Notes under the pieces: generated by a model
What the model saw: only the letters and a program-made list of their open reading frames with translations
Told to the model about the DNA's origin: nothing
Database searches by the model: none
Made by a program: the position numbers and the translations under genes
Part shown: piece by piece, positions 52,022 to 61,758 of the stretch
Numbering within the stretch: position 1 is the stretch's first letter
Layout: the number at the start of each line of letters is the position of its first letter
Assembly: GCA_014728085.1 (NCBI GenBank)
Contig: WJMF01000222.1
Span: 60,966 to 124,965, forward strand
Source: Candidatus Zhuqueibacterota bacterium
Lineage (GTDB): Bacteria > Zhuqueibacterota > Zhuqueibacteria > Residuimicrobiales > Oceaniaggregativiventaceae
DNA: 64,000 nucleotides
Direction: 5' to 3'

Positions 52022-53345
52022 TTGCTGAAATTTTGTTCAATGCGTTGCGGATCTTCTCGCGAAAAGCGGGTCGTAAATTTTCATTACTCATCATTATTTT
52101 CAATTCATCTATGACCCGTTTGTTGATATCATCCTCTATTTTTTCTATCTGTTCTATAGAAATTTTATTGGCAAAAAGCTTATCCATCTGCGGGGCTAGT
52201 GTTTCAAGGATGGTGGCGCTGCTCCAGGATGAATAACGCACAAAGTCGCGAATGTCTCCGCCATCATACTTTTCACTCAACCGCCATACCTGGCCAAAAT
52301 GTGTATTCTTGAGCCCGGGATATTTTTCCTGCCAGGATTCAACAAAATTGATATTTTTTAAAACAGGATTGGGAGAATTATAGGGAGATTCCAGAACAAG
52401 CCATTTGATCAATTCCCAGGCTTTTTGCGGATACCGGCACCCGGAGCTGATTGACAACCCTCCGGACATTGAACGAAAATAGCGCGGCGGTTCTGTGCCT
52501 ATCTGCGGAAGCGGAGCAACATCCCAGTCAACCTGTAAGGAAGTAATAAAATCTAGATTGGGGAGGGCTTCTACGATCATCGCTACTTTATTGGCATTCA
52601 ACATTTGCGATAATTGCATACCCTGAGCCTGTGCCAACGCCATTTCAGGCATTACTCTGTGCTCGTACATTAAATCAACATACAATTGCAGAGCTTCTTT
52701 TGACGCTTCATTCAGGGAGAACAACAGGGTATTGGGAGCATAAGTGGCTCCGTTCATGCGTTCTATTGCAGAAACAAAATGCTCGGCAATGTAAATGCCG
52801 TACTGATCGATTTTATTATCGCCATCGATATCCAGGGTCAGTTCTTCGGCCCGACGCAACATTCCTTTCCAATTCCAATTCGAATCGGGATAGGGAACAC
52901 GGTGAAGATCAAAGAGCGACTTGTTATAATAAACCCCGAGAGTATAGGTCCAATCGCAAAACTGGTACCATCCTCCATCCAGACTGGTACCTCGTTCGAT
53001 GAATTCCGGACGTATTTTTTTAATAAAGCTGTCCCCCTCAACAAAGGTAAACAAATCCAACAACCGGCCCTCTGCCGCCAATTGATCCCGAACGACAGTA
53101 TTGGTATAAAAAACATCAGGCTCCTGATTTGCGGCCATCATCGCATATAATTTTTCCTGACCGGTGAATGGTATCAACTTGACATTTATTTGATGCCGTT
53201 GCTCGAATTGTTGCAGTTGATTTCTGAGCATTACTAGCAGATTGGCGTTCGCCGGAACATTAATAGAAATTTCCGATTCGTGGCGTTTTCCGGCATTGCA
53301 TGCGAAAAGGAAAAGTAAAAACAAAAAACATACTCTCTTTACCAT
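52011..53345 (-). CDS. Extracellular sugar-binding lipoprotein (family 1 SBP)
   Basis: The 444-residue protein has a lipoprotein signal with C16 in LFACNAG. It has the fold of family 1 solute-binding proteins (FTGQEKLYAMMAANQEPDVFYTN and the later PQIGTEPPRYFRSMSGGLSIS). It captures an oligosaccharide outside the membrane and delivers it to the permeases at 40376-42150. Separation from the permease genes by about 10 kb of the same strand is unusual; the intervening genes are the processing enzymes. AGGAG lies 7 nt upstream of the ATG. Confidence 0.9.
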   Translation of the reverse strand: MVKRVCFLFLLFLFACNAGKRHESEISINVPANANLLVMLRNQLQQFEQRHQINVKLIPFTGQEKLYAMMAANQEPDVFYTNTVVRDQLAAEGRLLDLFTFVEGDSFIKKIRPEFIERGTSLDGGWYQFCDWTYTLGVYYNKSLFDLHRVPYPDSNWNWKGMLRRAEELTLDIDGDNKIDQYGIYIAEHFVSAIERMNGATYAPNTLLFSLNEASKEALQLYVDLMYEHRVMPEMALAQAQGMQLSQMLNANKVAMIVEALPNLDFITSLQVDWDVAPLPQIGTEPPRYFRSMSGGLSISSGCRYPQKAWELIKWLVLESPYNSPNPVLKNINFVESWQEKYPGLKNTHFGQVWRLSEKYDGGDIRDFVRYSSWSSATILETLAPQMDKLFANKISIEQIEKIEDDINKRVIDELKIMMSNENLRPAFREKIRNALNKISAIGS

Positions 53346-53500
53346 TTTATTACTCCTGTAAATATCACGCGGTTCTATCCTTTCCGAGAAAAATCACAAA
53401 AGGATGTTATTAAAAGAGTGCCTGATTGAATATCCAAAACCATCAGATACTCTCTGCTTCGATTTAAACATACGAGCAGAGGGCGAAAGGGCGTTGATTT

Positions 53501-54511
53501 TCAAACTGCAAACACGGTAGATAAAAAATGCAATCCGTCCTCGATCACAACCTCATGACCGCCATCATGGATTCTCAATTCAATCCGCTCTTTATAATCG
53601 AGTTTTTCATATATACGCTCAGCGTCGCAATACTCTTTTTGGACGAATGGCATCCAATGAATATCATCTTTCTTCCCGGCTTGAATTTGTAACTGTCGGG
53701 GACATATGAGAGAAATCAAATCGGAATCCCGGAAATGACTCAGTAAAGCAGGGATGAAAGCGTGTTCTTCCGCTGTCGGCAAAAAACAGCTATAACGCGA
53801 ATCTTCTACCGCCATTTTTTTTAATCGATGATTAAACCAGGCAGAAACAATTCCGGCCTGAATCCTTAAATCCAGAGGCATGGAATATAAGGTATAAGCA
53901 CCCCCCATACTGATACCCCACATGAAAAGTTTCGAGCTGTCGACAGAAAACGTCTGTAAAACATAGGTGAGACATTGACTCAACATCTCTGTTTCAAGAC
54001 CCCATAATGTGGTGCCCAAAATCAAAGCCAGCCGCGAAAGACGATTCCTTTTCTCAAAAGTATTCAACAAAGCAGGAGAGAGCACTGCATATCCCGCCTC
54101 CACCAGTTTGGCTCCAAATCCATGATAACTGCCGTCAAGGGTATGATCGAACCCGAGTACCATCTCCGGTGTTCCCTCCATACCGTGTAAACACATAACC
54201 AACGGATAAGGAGGAGGTTGATCAGGCAACATCAGGAGCGCTTGAGCTTTTCGTCCGCTTAAGGTAGAGCCATTTAATAAAAAACATCCCTTTGAAATAG
54301 CTTTTGTCTGAAAAACAAAACCCTCCTGACGTGCAGGGCCCAGAAGGAGACGCCTCCATATCCGACGATTGGCCTGTACGGATCGTAAATATTGTTCTAC
54401 AGTATGATAATCCCGTTGCCAAAATGATTCTTGCCGTTCAGAATAAGCAAAAAGCTTTTCCTGCAGCGCCTTTTCCCACCGTTTTGACAGATATTCAAAA
54501 TCGATATACAT
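53501..54511 (-). CDS. Alpha/beta hydrolase (dienelactone-hydrolase/acetylesterase-like)
   Basis: The 336-residue protein lacks a signal peptide. The serine nucleophile motif is GISMGG, with LHGMEGTPEM as oxyanion-hole segment and GGHEVV carrying the histidine. It resembles esterases that remove acetyl or other acyl groups from sugars. Its place 11 bp after the oxidoreductase gene suggests the same operon. The substrate is not evident. Confidence 0.78.
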   Translation of the reverse strand: MYIDFEYLSKRWEKALQEKLFAYSERQESFWQRDYHTVEQYLRSVQANRRIWRRLLLGPARQEGFVFQTKAISKGCFLLNGSTLSGRKAQALLMLPDQPPPYPLVMCLHGMEGTPEMVLGFDHTLDGSYHGFGAKLVEAGYAVLSPALLNTFEKRNRLSRLALILGTTLWGLETEMLSQCLTYVLQTFSVDSSKLFMWGISMGGAYTLYSMPLDLRIQAGIVSAWFNHRLKKMAVEDSRYSCFLPTAEEHAFIPALLSHFRDSDLISLICPRQLQIQAGKKDDIHWMPFVQKEYCDAERIYEKLDYKERIELRIHDGGHEVVIEDGLHFLSTVFAV

Positions 54512-54522
54512 AACAAATCATT

Positions 54523-55491
54523 CTATCCAATTTCTTTCAACCGTTTCTTTCTAGCTGACTCGATGGCCGAATCAATCATTAATTGTGCCATATATCCATC
54601 CCACAACGTGGAAGGAATATAACGATTCCCCAATAAAGCGCTCAGAAAATGCCGGTTTTCTTCCATAAATCCGCTTTCTTCTCCCTTCCATTCCTGAATC
54701 CCGCTTCCCGTTGCAGATTTGAATTTCAAACGGGTTAATCGATCAGTCAACAACAGCGATCCTTCCCTTCCATGCATCTGCACCATAAATTTGCCCACCA
54801 ACGGTGCTTCAGCGCAATCACCTACGATCAAGGTTCCGGATATACCGTTTTTAAAATAAAATGTGGCAGAAAGATTATCCACCACTCTGGTGGATTGATG
54901 ATAATTTTTACCAACGGCATATACATGATCGGGTTCCGAGTCAGCCAGATAGCGCAAAAGATCCGTACCATGAACGCCCTGTGAAAGAACATTACCCCCA
55001 CCGACATTGGCCTGATTTGCCCAGAAATCAGCCGGCCAGGGATCATCCATAATTTGTACAGATATCATATAAACAGAAGATAAAAGTGTACGGGCTTTTT
55101 GAATCATCTCATAAAAACGGAATTTAAAAGCACTCATGGCAATGAGCGAAGGAGCGTGTAATTCATAATACTCGTATATTTCCAGGGCCTCTCGTGATGT
55201 TAAAGCCAGAGGCTTTTCAACCATAAAGTGTTTTTTCGCCTGGATCGCACGTTTACAAAGGTCTCTGTGACTGTTTGTATGCGTTGTGATATAAACCACA
55301 TGGATATCGGGCTTTTCCCAGATCAAAGCCGGATCATCAGTGGCAATCTCCCCTTGAAAATGATGTTGCATTTGTTGAGCTCGCTGCAAGTCCTGGTCGC
55401 AAAAAGCAAAAAGCTCAATCTGCGGAAACGAGGTGAGACATTCGGCATGTTGCCATCCCATCTCTCCACAGCCGATAATGGCAATTTTCAT
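54523..55491 (-). CDS. Gfo/Idh/MocA-family oxidoreductase
   Basis: The 322-residue protein has the Rossmann motif GCGEMG near the N-terminus, the conserved catalytic lysine in EKPLAL and a C-terminal alpha/beta domain. The family oxidises sugars, inositols or sugar derivatives with NAD(P). GAGG precedes the ATG. It is the first gene of the minus-strand series toward the sugar locus, and it probably converts the imported sugar; the substrate is not known. Confidence 0.88.
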   Translation of the reverse strand: MKIAIIGCGEMGWQHAECLTSFPQIELFAFCDQDLQRAQQMQHHFQGEIATDDPALIWEKPDIHVVYITTHTNSHRDLCKRAIQAKKHFMVEKPLALTSREALEIYEYYELHAPSLIAMSAFKFRFYEMIQKARTLLSSVYMISVQIMDDPWPADFWANQANVGGGNVLSQGVHGTDLLRYLADSEPDHVYAVGKNYHQSTRVVDNLSATFYFKNGISGTLIVGDCAEAPLVGKFMVQMHGREGSLLLTDRLTRLKFKSATGSGIQEWKGEESGFMEENRHFLSALLGNRYIPSTLWDGYMAQLMIDSAIESARKKRLKEIG

Positions 55492-55558
55492 ATTTTCCTC
55501 ATCTCCAAATTTTAAGCAAAATAGTCATTCCCCCAACTCTAATCAAGAAAATTGTAAT

Positions 55559-55587
55559 TTGCTCCTTAAAAAGATTTTTTGTATTTT
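55559..55587 (+). promoter_or_regulatory. Putative promoter for the PrsW-like gene
   Basis: TTGCTC (55559-55564), a 17-nt spacer and TATTTT (55582-55587) lie 38 bp upstream of the start at 55625. Confidence 0.4.
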
Positions 55588-55624
55588 ATCCGGGATAATC
55601 CAATGAAGAAAAAAAGGACAATAA

Positions 55625-56317
55625 ATGGTACTGGTCATCTCTCTAGGTATGGCTATCGCGCCCGCTATATTTCTTGTATATTATTACAACAAACAGGATA
55701 AACGCAAACCAGAGCCCACCGGATTGATCGTCAAACTCTTCATTATCGGCTTGTTGATTACCATTCCGGTAGCCTTTTTAGAAGCCCTGATTTCATCCTT
55801 TAAATCATATCTCGGATCCTCATATATTGTACACGCTTTTTTTAGAGCCTTTTTCGTTGCCGCACTCTCCGAAGAGTTGTTCAAATTCATTATCGTAAAA
55901 AAATTCGCCTATAATCACATTCAATTCGATGAAATCATGGATGGTATTATTTATACGGTAATCGCCAGCCTGGGATTCGCTTGCCTGGAAAACATACTCT
56001 ATGTGCTGAACGGAACCCTCTCTATCGCCTTGGTCCGTGCTTTTACGGCTATTCCGCTGCATGCACTGGCGTCCGGTGTAATGGGGTTTTATATCGGATT
56101 GGCAAAATTTCACAATCATGAAAATTATTATTTTCTAAAGGGGCTATTTATTGCTATCATGATACATGGTATTTATGACTTTTTGCTGTTCCTGTCTCCC
56201 CTATACGGAGCTGTTATTGGCATGGGTATTTTTCCATTATTAATTGTTTCATTTCTTGCTCTGCAAACAAAAATCAAATCAGCCATTCAAATGGATACAG
56301 ACGCAGGTAGAATTTAA
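55625..56317 (+). CDS. PrsW-family intramembrane metalloprotease
   Basis: The 230-residue membrane protein has about eight segments. The family residues are E83 and E84 in SEELFKF, the glutamate in FACLENILYV, and the histidines in HALASGV and MIHGIYDF. PrsW-type proteases cut membrane-bound anti-sigma factors in signal cascades. No anti-sigma factor lies next to it, so the target is unknown. The gene is followed 19 bp later by the UroD-like gene. Confidence 0.85.
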   Translation: MVLVISLGMAIAPAIFLVYYYNKQDKRKPEPTGLIVKLFIIGLLITIPVAFLEALISSFKSYLGSSYIVHAFFRAFFVAALSEELFKFIIVKKFAYNHIQFDEIMDGIIYTVIASLGFACLENILYVLNGTLSIALVRAFTAIPLHALASGVMGFYIGLAKFHNHENYYFLKGLFIAIMIHGIYDFLLFLSPLYGAVIGMGIFPLLIVSFLALQTKIKSAIQMDTDAGRI

Positions 56318-56336
56318 ACGATGAAAGGTTAAAAAA

Positions 56337-57284
56337 ATGACCTCCAAAGAAATCGTCAGTCGTACGATACGTTTCCTCGGTGCCGAGCGGATGCCATATG
56401 ATTTTCCTGAAAAATGGGGAACCGATTTTTATAACATCTGCATGGACCCATCGCCTGATGACCGTCCGCGAAAAGGGGTCGATGAATGGGGTGCCCTTTG
56501 GCATAATATCGGAGAAATGAATCTCGGTGAAGTAAAAGAATACCCGCTTAAAGGCTGGAAGGATTTGAACTCCTTGCAGATACCTAAAGTCGACGATCCC
56601 AAAAGATGGTCAAAGGTTGCAAAGGAGGTGAAAAAGGCCGGAGATAAATTTGTTCTCGCAAATGGGATCTCTATTTATGAACGCGTACACTTTATCCGCG
56701 GCCTTGAAAATACCTGGATTGATATCTACGAGAATACGGATAAATTGGGCGATCTTATCGATGTGCTCGTTGAAATGAATCTTACAGCTATTCAAAAATT
56801 CAGTGTCCTGGGAGCGCACGGCTATATCTTTCCGGATGATTGGGGATTGCAGAACAGGCTCATGATTTCTCCCGCTGAATGGCGAAAAATATGGAAACCC
56901 CGTTATCAGCGAATTTTTGCTGCTGCTCACAAAGCCGGCTTGTTGACCTTTCTGCATAGCTGTGGCAACATCGTCGACATTCTCGACGATCTGATAGAAA
57001 TCGGCCTCGATGTCATCCAAATGGATCAACAGGAAAATATGGGACTTGAACTGCTCGGCAAGCGATTTGGTGGCAGAATAACCTTTTACTCGCCGGTTGA
57101 TATTCAAAATACAATGGTAAACGGAACGCCCGATGAAATCAGAGAATATTGCCGAAAAATGGTAACCTTACTCGGCCGTCCCAAAGGGGGATTCATTCCC
57201 AAATGGTATGGGGATCCGAAAGGAGCCGGGCACTCACAAGAAGCAATAGATATTATGTGCCGTGAATTTATCAAACTAGCCTAA
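56337..57284 (+). CDS. UroD/MtaA-type (uroporphyrinogen decarboxylase domain) protein
   Basis: The 315-residue protein is a TIM barrel of the uroporphyrinogen decarboxylase superfamily. The segment FLHSCGNIVDILDDL carries the His/Cys ligands typical of MtaA/CmuA-like methyltransferases. True HemE substrate residues are not obvious at the N-terminus, so a methyl- or sugar-related role is more likely than heme synthesis. Close relatives often sit in sugar loci. Ribosome-binding site AAAGG lies upstream of the ATG. Confidence 0.75.
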   Translation: MTSKEIVSRTIRFLGAERMPYDFPEKWGTDFYNICMDPSPDDRPRKGVDEWGALWHNIGEMNLGEVKEYPLKGWKDLNSLQIPKVDDPKRWSKVAKEVKKAGDKFVLANGISIYERVHFIRGLENTWIDIYENTDKLGDLIDVLVEMNLTAIQKFSVLGAHGYIFPDDWGLQNRLMISPAEWRKIWKPRYQRIFAAAHKAGLLTFLHSCGNIVDILDDLIEIGLDVIQMDQQENMGLELLGKRFGGRITFYSPVDIQNTMVNGTPDEIREYCRKMVTLLGRPKGGFIPKWYGDPKGAGHSQEAIDIMCREFIKLA

Positions 57285-57626
57285 TCCTTCGCTTTATCCC
57301 TACCCCGCTGAAGCAGGACCAGTAAAACAGGTGCAATTTTTGCAACACTATTGTCGATGGAGATGACAGGACGACTCTAGGTTGGACGTAAAAGATTCAT
57401 TTTTAAACAGTTATGCCTTTTTCCGGAGTCTTGAAATGACGATGTAGTGCCCCGTACCTGTCACAATTATCTTGTTTTTAAACGATTTTCCACACAAAAT
57501 CAATACATTTGGGCAAATTATATATCCCTCAGGAACATAAAAATTTATTGGGTCGAACACGTCTGTGACGAAATAATTCTGGAACAAAGAATAAGAGAAT
57601 ACGACTGACTACCTGTGGAGGCTGTA
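57285..57626. other. 342-bp intergenic region before the subtilisin gene
   Basis: No gene is evident. A weak hairpin TGCAA-TTT-TTGCA (57332-57344) lies after the UroD-like gene without a T-tract. AT-rich sequence near 57470-57550 may hold the promoter, but no confident pair of boxes is seen. GGAGG precedes the ATG at 57627. Confidence 0.4.
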
Positions 57627-60600
57627 ATGACCGGCGCTTTAATACGGCGTTTGATTTTGAAACTAACTTGGTGGGGATTGATCGCTACAACGGTCTCTTA
57701 TTGCCAGTCCCCCAATGACCAGAAGTATAATCAAATTATTATCAAATTTAAGGAAAATCTGTCGCAGAAAACAATATCTTCGCTTTCCTCCCAGCTAAAC
57801 CCGTCCACAATCAAACCTCTCCCCCTGATAAATGCACAGCTGTGGAATATTGCTTCTCCTGTGGAAGAAGCGATTAATTATTTGCAGTCCAGGGGTCATA
57901 TCGAATATGCAGAACCCGATTATATTCTTTCGCTTTATAATATATATCCAAAGGATCCATCCTTTGAAAAGTTGTGGGGCCTGCATAATTGGGGACAAAA
58001 TACCGGAACAGAGGATGCAGATATCGATGCGCCGGAAGCATGGGAAATAACGACAGGCAACAAGGAAATTCTGATCGGCGTCATCGATACAGGAATAGAC
58101 TATAACCACCGTGACCTTGAAGCCAATATCTGGTACAATCCGGACGAAATCATCGACGGCATTGACAACGATAAAAATGGATATATCGATGATATAAGGG
58201 GATGGGATTTTGCCAATAATGATAATATCCCCTTTGATGACAGAGGTCACGGAACCCATTGTGCGGGTATAATGGGTGCTGTCGGCAATAACGATATCGG
58301 TGTAACCGGCTTGGCCTGGAATGTAAAACTGATGGCGTTAAAAATTTTTGATGAAAATGGAAAGGCCACAATTTCCAGCGCTATCAAAGCACTTGAATAT
58401 GCCGTGGATAAAGGCGCGCGAATATCCAATAATAGCTGGGGGGGATATTTTTATTCCAACGCTTTGGAAGATGCAATTAAAGCAGCAAAAGAAGCAAATC
58501 ATCTTTTCGTTGTTGCTGCCGGTAATGAATCGAAGGACAATGATGGTTCAACACCTTCATATCCAGCCAGTTATGATCTGGATAATATTATTTCAGTCGC
58601 AGCCACCGATCGATATGATAAAAAATCTTCTTTTTCTAATTTCGGCCCGATATCTGTTGATCTTGCGGCCCCGGGTGAACTTATCCTGAGCACCTTTCCA
58701 GGCAATCAGTATACATTGTATAGCGGCACGTCTATGGCTGCTCCCTATGTAGCGGCAACGGCCGGCCTTTTTTTATCGCTGGATCCTTCGCTGAGCTATA
58801 TCCGGATAAAAAATCATATAGTAAACAATGTCGATCCCTTACCCTCCCTGAAAAATAAATGTCTAGCCGCTGGTCGCTTGAATGTATTTAAGGCTCTGTC
58901 GAGTTTGAATAAAACCTTTTTCAGCGCTATCCCCACCAGTATCTCTTTTGGAGAAGTGGTGGTTGGCGATTCGAAAAAAATCCGGCTCGATCTTTTTAAT
59001 TCCTCCTCTTCCGTTGCCGTGGTTACACTTCGCTCTTCTCATTCCTCTTTTGTTCCGGAAGAAGAGACGCTGCATATCTTGCCGGAAAACTGTGCCCATG
59101 TGGATATCCGTTTTACACCTCAAACCGAAAAAAAGCTGCAAGAAACGATCAAGTGCATTTTCAACGGCACACAAATGATAAAAGTTTTGGTTGAGGGTTT
59201 CGGGTATGATAATCCCTTCGTCAAGGTAAACACCGACTTTATACCCCTCTTTTTCGGAAACGTAGAGTGGGCGGATTATGACAATGACCATGATTTCGAC
59301 CTCTTGGTTACAGGATGTAAAAGCAATATGCAATTTGAGGCAAAATTGTATGAAAACATCGGTAATGATCGATTCAAACCGCTGCCACAGTATTTTCCTG
59401 CTGTTATCGGAGGAAGGGCGGAATGGAACGATTTTAATAATGACAATGAACCCGATCTTCTTCTCAGCGGAATGAACGAAAACAATCAGCATATTCTAAA
59501 ACTGTTTCTCAACATCGACAAATCATTCAGCGAGCATGAATCGATCTGTCAGAACCCTTATCATAATGGTTGCGCCAGTGGTGTGGATTATGACAGCGAT
59601 GGAGATCTGGATATTTTCCATTCCGGTGAATCCGTTTCCGGAGAAATCATCTCCACTATATACCGCAACAACGGCAACGGCGTGTTTACCGCCATCGATC
59701 TCGACTTTGATGCCGCATTCCAATCCATTTCCTGGGGAGATTATAACAATGACGGTTATATCGATCTTTTAGCCACAGGAGACAGCGGCACCAAAGCAGC
59801 CAAGACCTGTATATATCAGAATATGCGAAACGGCCAATTTAAAACCATACCCGTCGTTCTGCCCCAACTCACTTCCGGTTATGTGGAATGGGGAGACTAT
59901 AACAATGATGGTTTTTTGGATATCCTTCTATCGGGGGAATCGGACAGAAAGATCATCACAGAATTATACCAAAATTTTAGCGGTGATACCTTTACCCGGG
60001 TTTATACCGGAATCGAAGGCGTCGCATCCGGAGTCGCAACGGGTGGAGATTATGACGCTGATGGTGATCTTGATATTCTCCTGACCGGATATAACCAGGC
60101 CTATGAATATACAACCTCCATTTATCGCAACGATGGCAACCATCGGTTTCTCAAAATAAACAGCAAACTTCAAAACATCGTAAATGGCGATGCGACCTGG
60201 GGAGATTATGATAACGACGGCGATCTGGACATTGCTATGAGTGGTTATAATGGCTCGCAGCTTTTTTCATTGTTATATAAAAATCAAATTTCAGAAAAAA
60301 GAAAACGACCGTTGCCACCGACAACCCTACCTGTAAAAGATCCCAAAGCCGATGAGGTCATAATGCTGCAGTGGCATAATAATGAATTTGGCATGACCTA
60401 TAATCTCAGAGTGGGAACAACCCCTGGAGGAACAGATGTGATCTCTCCGCTTGCAGATGAAAAAGGAAACCGGAAAACAAGTGGTCCGGGGAATGCCGGC
60501 ACCGCCGGATATAAAAAGCTGAAAAACCTCAAAGCAGGAACCACCTATTATTGGAGCGTTCAGGCCATTGACCAGACATTCAACGGATCGGAATTTTCAG

Positions 60601-61466
60601 CAGAAGAATCCTTTACTCCGCAGACTGTTATGGCTTCTGTACACTATAAATTTCCGATGAAGGGATGGTATCTCATATCTGTGACCGTCAGAGCAGCCTC
60701 GATGTGTGTGCAAGATCTATTCCCGACCGCCCAACCGTTTGCCTATTATTATGATCCCTCTTTGAATTTTTATTTACATACCGATACGTTGTCAGTCAAC
60801 AGAGCCTATTGGATTCAAATTCAGCATCCCGGAGAAATAACCATTCAGGGTGTTCCGGTAACACAATACACAATCGATTTGAAAAAAGGGTGGAACATGC
60901 TGGGGGCTGTATACAAAAATATAAATTTCAATCACATAAAAACCACGCCTCCTTCTTCTCTCGCCATGCCCGCTACATTATGGGATAATGACAATCATTC
61001 TTTTGTTTCCGGATATCATATGCACGCCAACCAGGGATGCTGGGTTTTAGCAAAAAGAAATTGTCAGGTTAAAATAAGCGCTGACAGCTCCGTCGTCCCC
61101 CTGTCAAAAATGATGGTATTATCAGAGGATGTACTGCCTCCTTTGCCTCCGGGCTTTAGGTTCGATCAAAACCGGGAGAAATCGGATCATAAATTGTCTG
61201 CTGTTCAAAATTACCCCAATCCCTTCAACAATAAAACGACCATACAATTTACACTCCCGAAGGCGACCAGGACCAGAATAGAAATTTACAATCTCAGAGG
61301 AGAAAAGATCCAAATTCTGGCAAATCATTTTATGGCGTCCGGTATGCACGAGATGGTCTGGGATGGCAAAACATTAACCGGTCAACCAGCCCCTTCAGGT
61401 GTCTATCTCATCCAGATATCGGCTGATGAAGTAAAAAGAACAAAAAAGGCCATCCTGACCAGATAG
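57627..61466 (+). CDS. Secreted subtilisin-like serine protease (S8) with VCBS/FG-GAP repeats and T9SS-type sorting domain
   Basis: The 1279-residue protein has a signal peptide and an I9-type propeptide (YNQIIIKFKENLSQ). The S8 catalytic domain carries D154 (VIDTG), H208 (GHGTH) and S369 (SGTSMAAP). A HYDIN-like Ig segment follows (FFSAIPTSISFGEVVVGDS). Next come seven VCBS/FG-GAP-type repeats with the calcium-loop pattern GDYxNDGxxDxxxxG, then a fibronectin-like region and a sorting domain with NYPNPFNNKTT. It likely degrades external protein while anchored at the surface. The ATG at 57627 follows GGAGG at 6 nt. An in-frame upstream start at 57615 is less likely. Confidence 0.92.
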   Translation: MTGALIRRLILKLTWWGLIATTVSYCQSPNDQKYNQIIIKFKENLSQKTISSLSSQLNPSTIKPLPLINAQLWNIASPVEEAINYLQSRGHIEYAEPDYILSLYNIYPKDPSFEKLWGLHNWGQNTGTEDADIDAPEAWEITTGNKEILIGVIDTGIDYNHRDLEANIWYNPDEIIDGIDNDKNGYIDDIRGWDFANNDNIPFDDRGHGTHCAGIMGAVGNNDIGVTGLAWNVKLMALKIFDENGKATISSAIKALEYAVDKGARISNNSWGGYFYSNALEDAIKAAKEANHLFVVAAGNESKDNDGSTPSYPASYDLDNIISVAATDRYDKKSSFSNFGPISVDLAAPGELILSTFPGNQYTLYSGTSMAAPYVAATAGLFLSLDPSLSYIRIKNHIVNNVDPLPSLKNKCLAAGRLNVFKALSSLNKTFFSAIPTSISFGEVVVGDSKKIRLDLFNSSSSVAVVTLRSSHSSFVPEEETLHILPENCAHVDIRFTPQTEKKLQETIKCIFNGTQMIKVLVEGFGYDNPFVKVNTDFIPLFFGNVEWADYDNDHDFDLLVTGCKSNMQFEAKLYENIGNDRFKPLPQYFPAVIGGRAEWNDFNNDNEPDLLLSGMNENNQHILKLFLNIDKSFSEHESICQNPYHNGCASGVDYDSDGDLDIFHSGESVSGEIISTIYRNNGNGVFTAIDLDFDAAFQSISWGDYNNDGYIDLLATGDSGTKAAKTCIYQNMRNGQFKTIPVVLPQLTSGYVEWGDYNNDGFLDILLSGESDRKIITELYQNFSGDTFTRVYTGIEGVASGVATGGDYDADGDLDILLTGYNQAYEYTTSIYRNDGNHRFLKINSKLQNIVNGDATWGDYDNDGDLDIAMSGYNGSQLFSLLYKNQISEKRKRPLPPTTLPVKDPKADEVIMLQWHNNEFGMTYNLRVGTTPGGTDVISPLADEKGNRKTSGPGNAGTAGYKKLKNLKAGTTYYWSVQAIDQTFNGSEFSAEESFTPQTVMASVHYKFPMKGWYLISVTVRAASMCVQDLFPTAQPFAYYYDPSLNFYLHTDTLSVNRAYWIQIQHPGEITIQGVPVTQYTIDLKKGWNMLGAVYKNINFNHIKTTPPSSLAMPATLWDNDNHSFVSGYHMHANQGCWVLAKRNCQVKISADSSVVPLSKMMVLSEDVLPPLPPGFRFDQNREKSDHKLSAVQNYPNPFNNKTTIQFTLPKATRTRIEIYNLRGEKIQILANHFMASGMHEMVWDGKTLTGQPAPSGVYLIQISADEVKRTKKAILTR

Positions 61467-61631
61467 TGGTTTCTTTGTGGCATCAACGGAGCCATTTTAT
61501 TGCCGTCGGAAAGCGGATGCGTTTTCTGTCAAATCAAGAAGAGAAGTGACAGCCTTTTGTAAAAAACGATGTTGCCGGAACTCACACGCTTAATGGGTAT
61601 CAAAAATATTGACTTTTTGTGCAGCTAATGT

Positions 61632-61661
61632 TTGGCTATTATCAATAATTTTCTTTATTTT
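61632..61661 (+). promoter_or_regulatory. Weak candidate promoter for the VOC protein gene
   Basis: TTGGCT (61632-61637) and TATTTT (61656-61661) with an 18-nt spacer lie 97 bp upstream of the start. The 292-bp gap after the subtilisin gene has no other evident gene. Confidence 0.3.
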
Positions 61662-61758
61662 ACATCAGAAGAGATCTAAAAACAAATCTCCGGTTTCGAA
61701 TTATATCCATAAGGAACAATACGAGACCCACCTGTAAAAAAACGTTTAGGGAGGGAAA

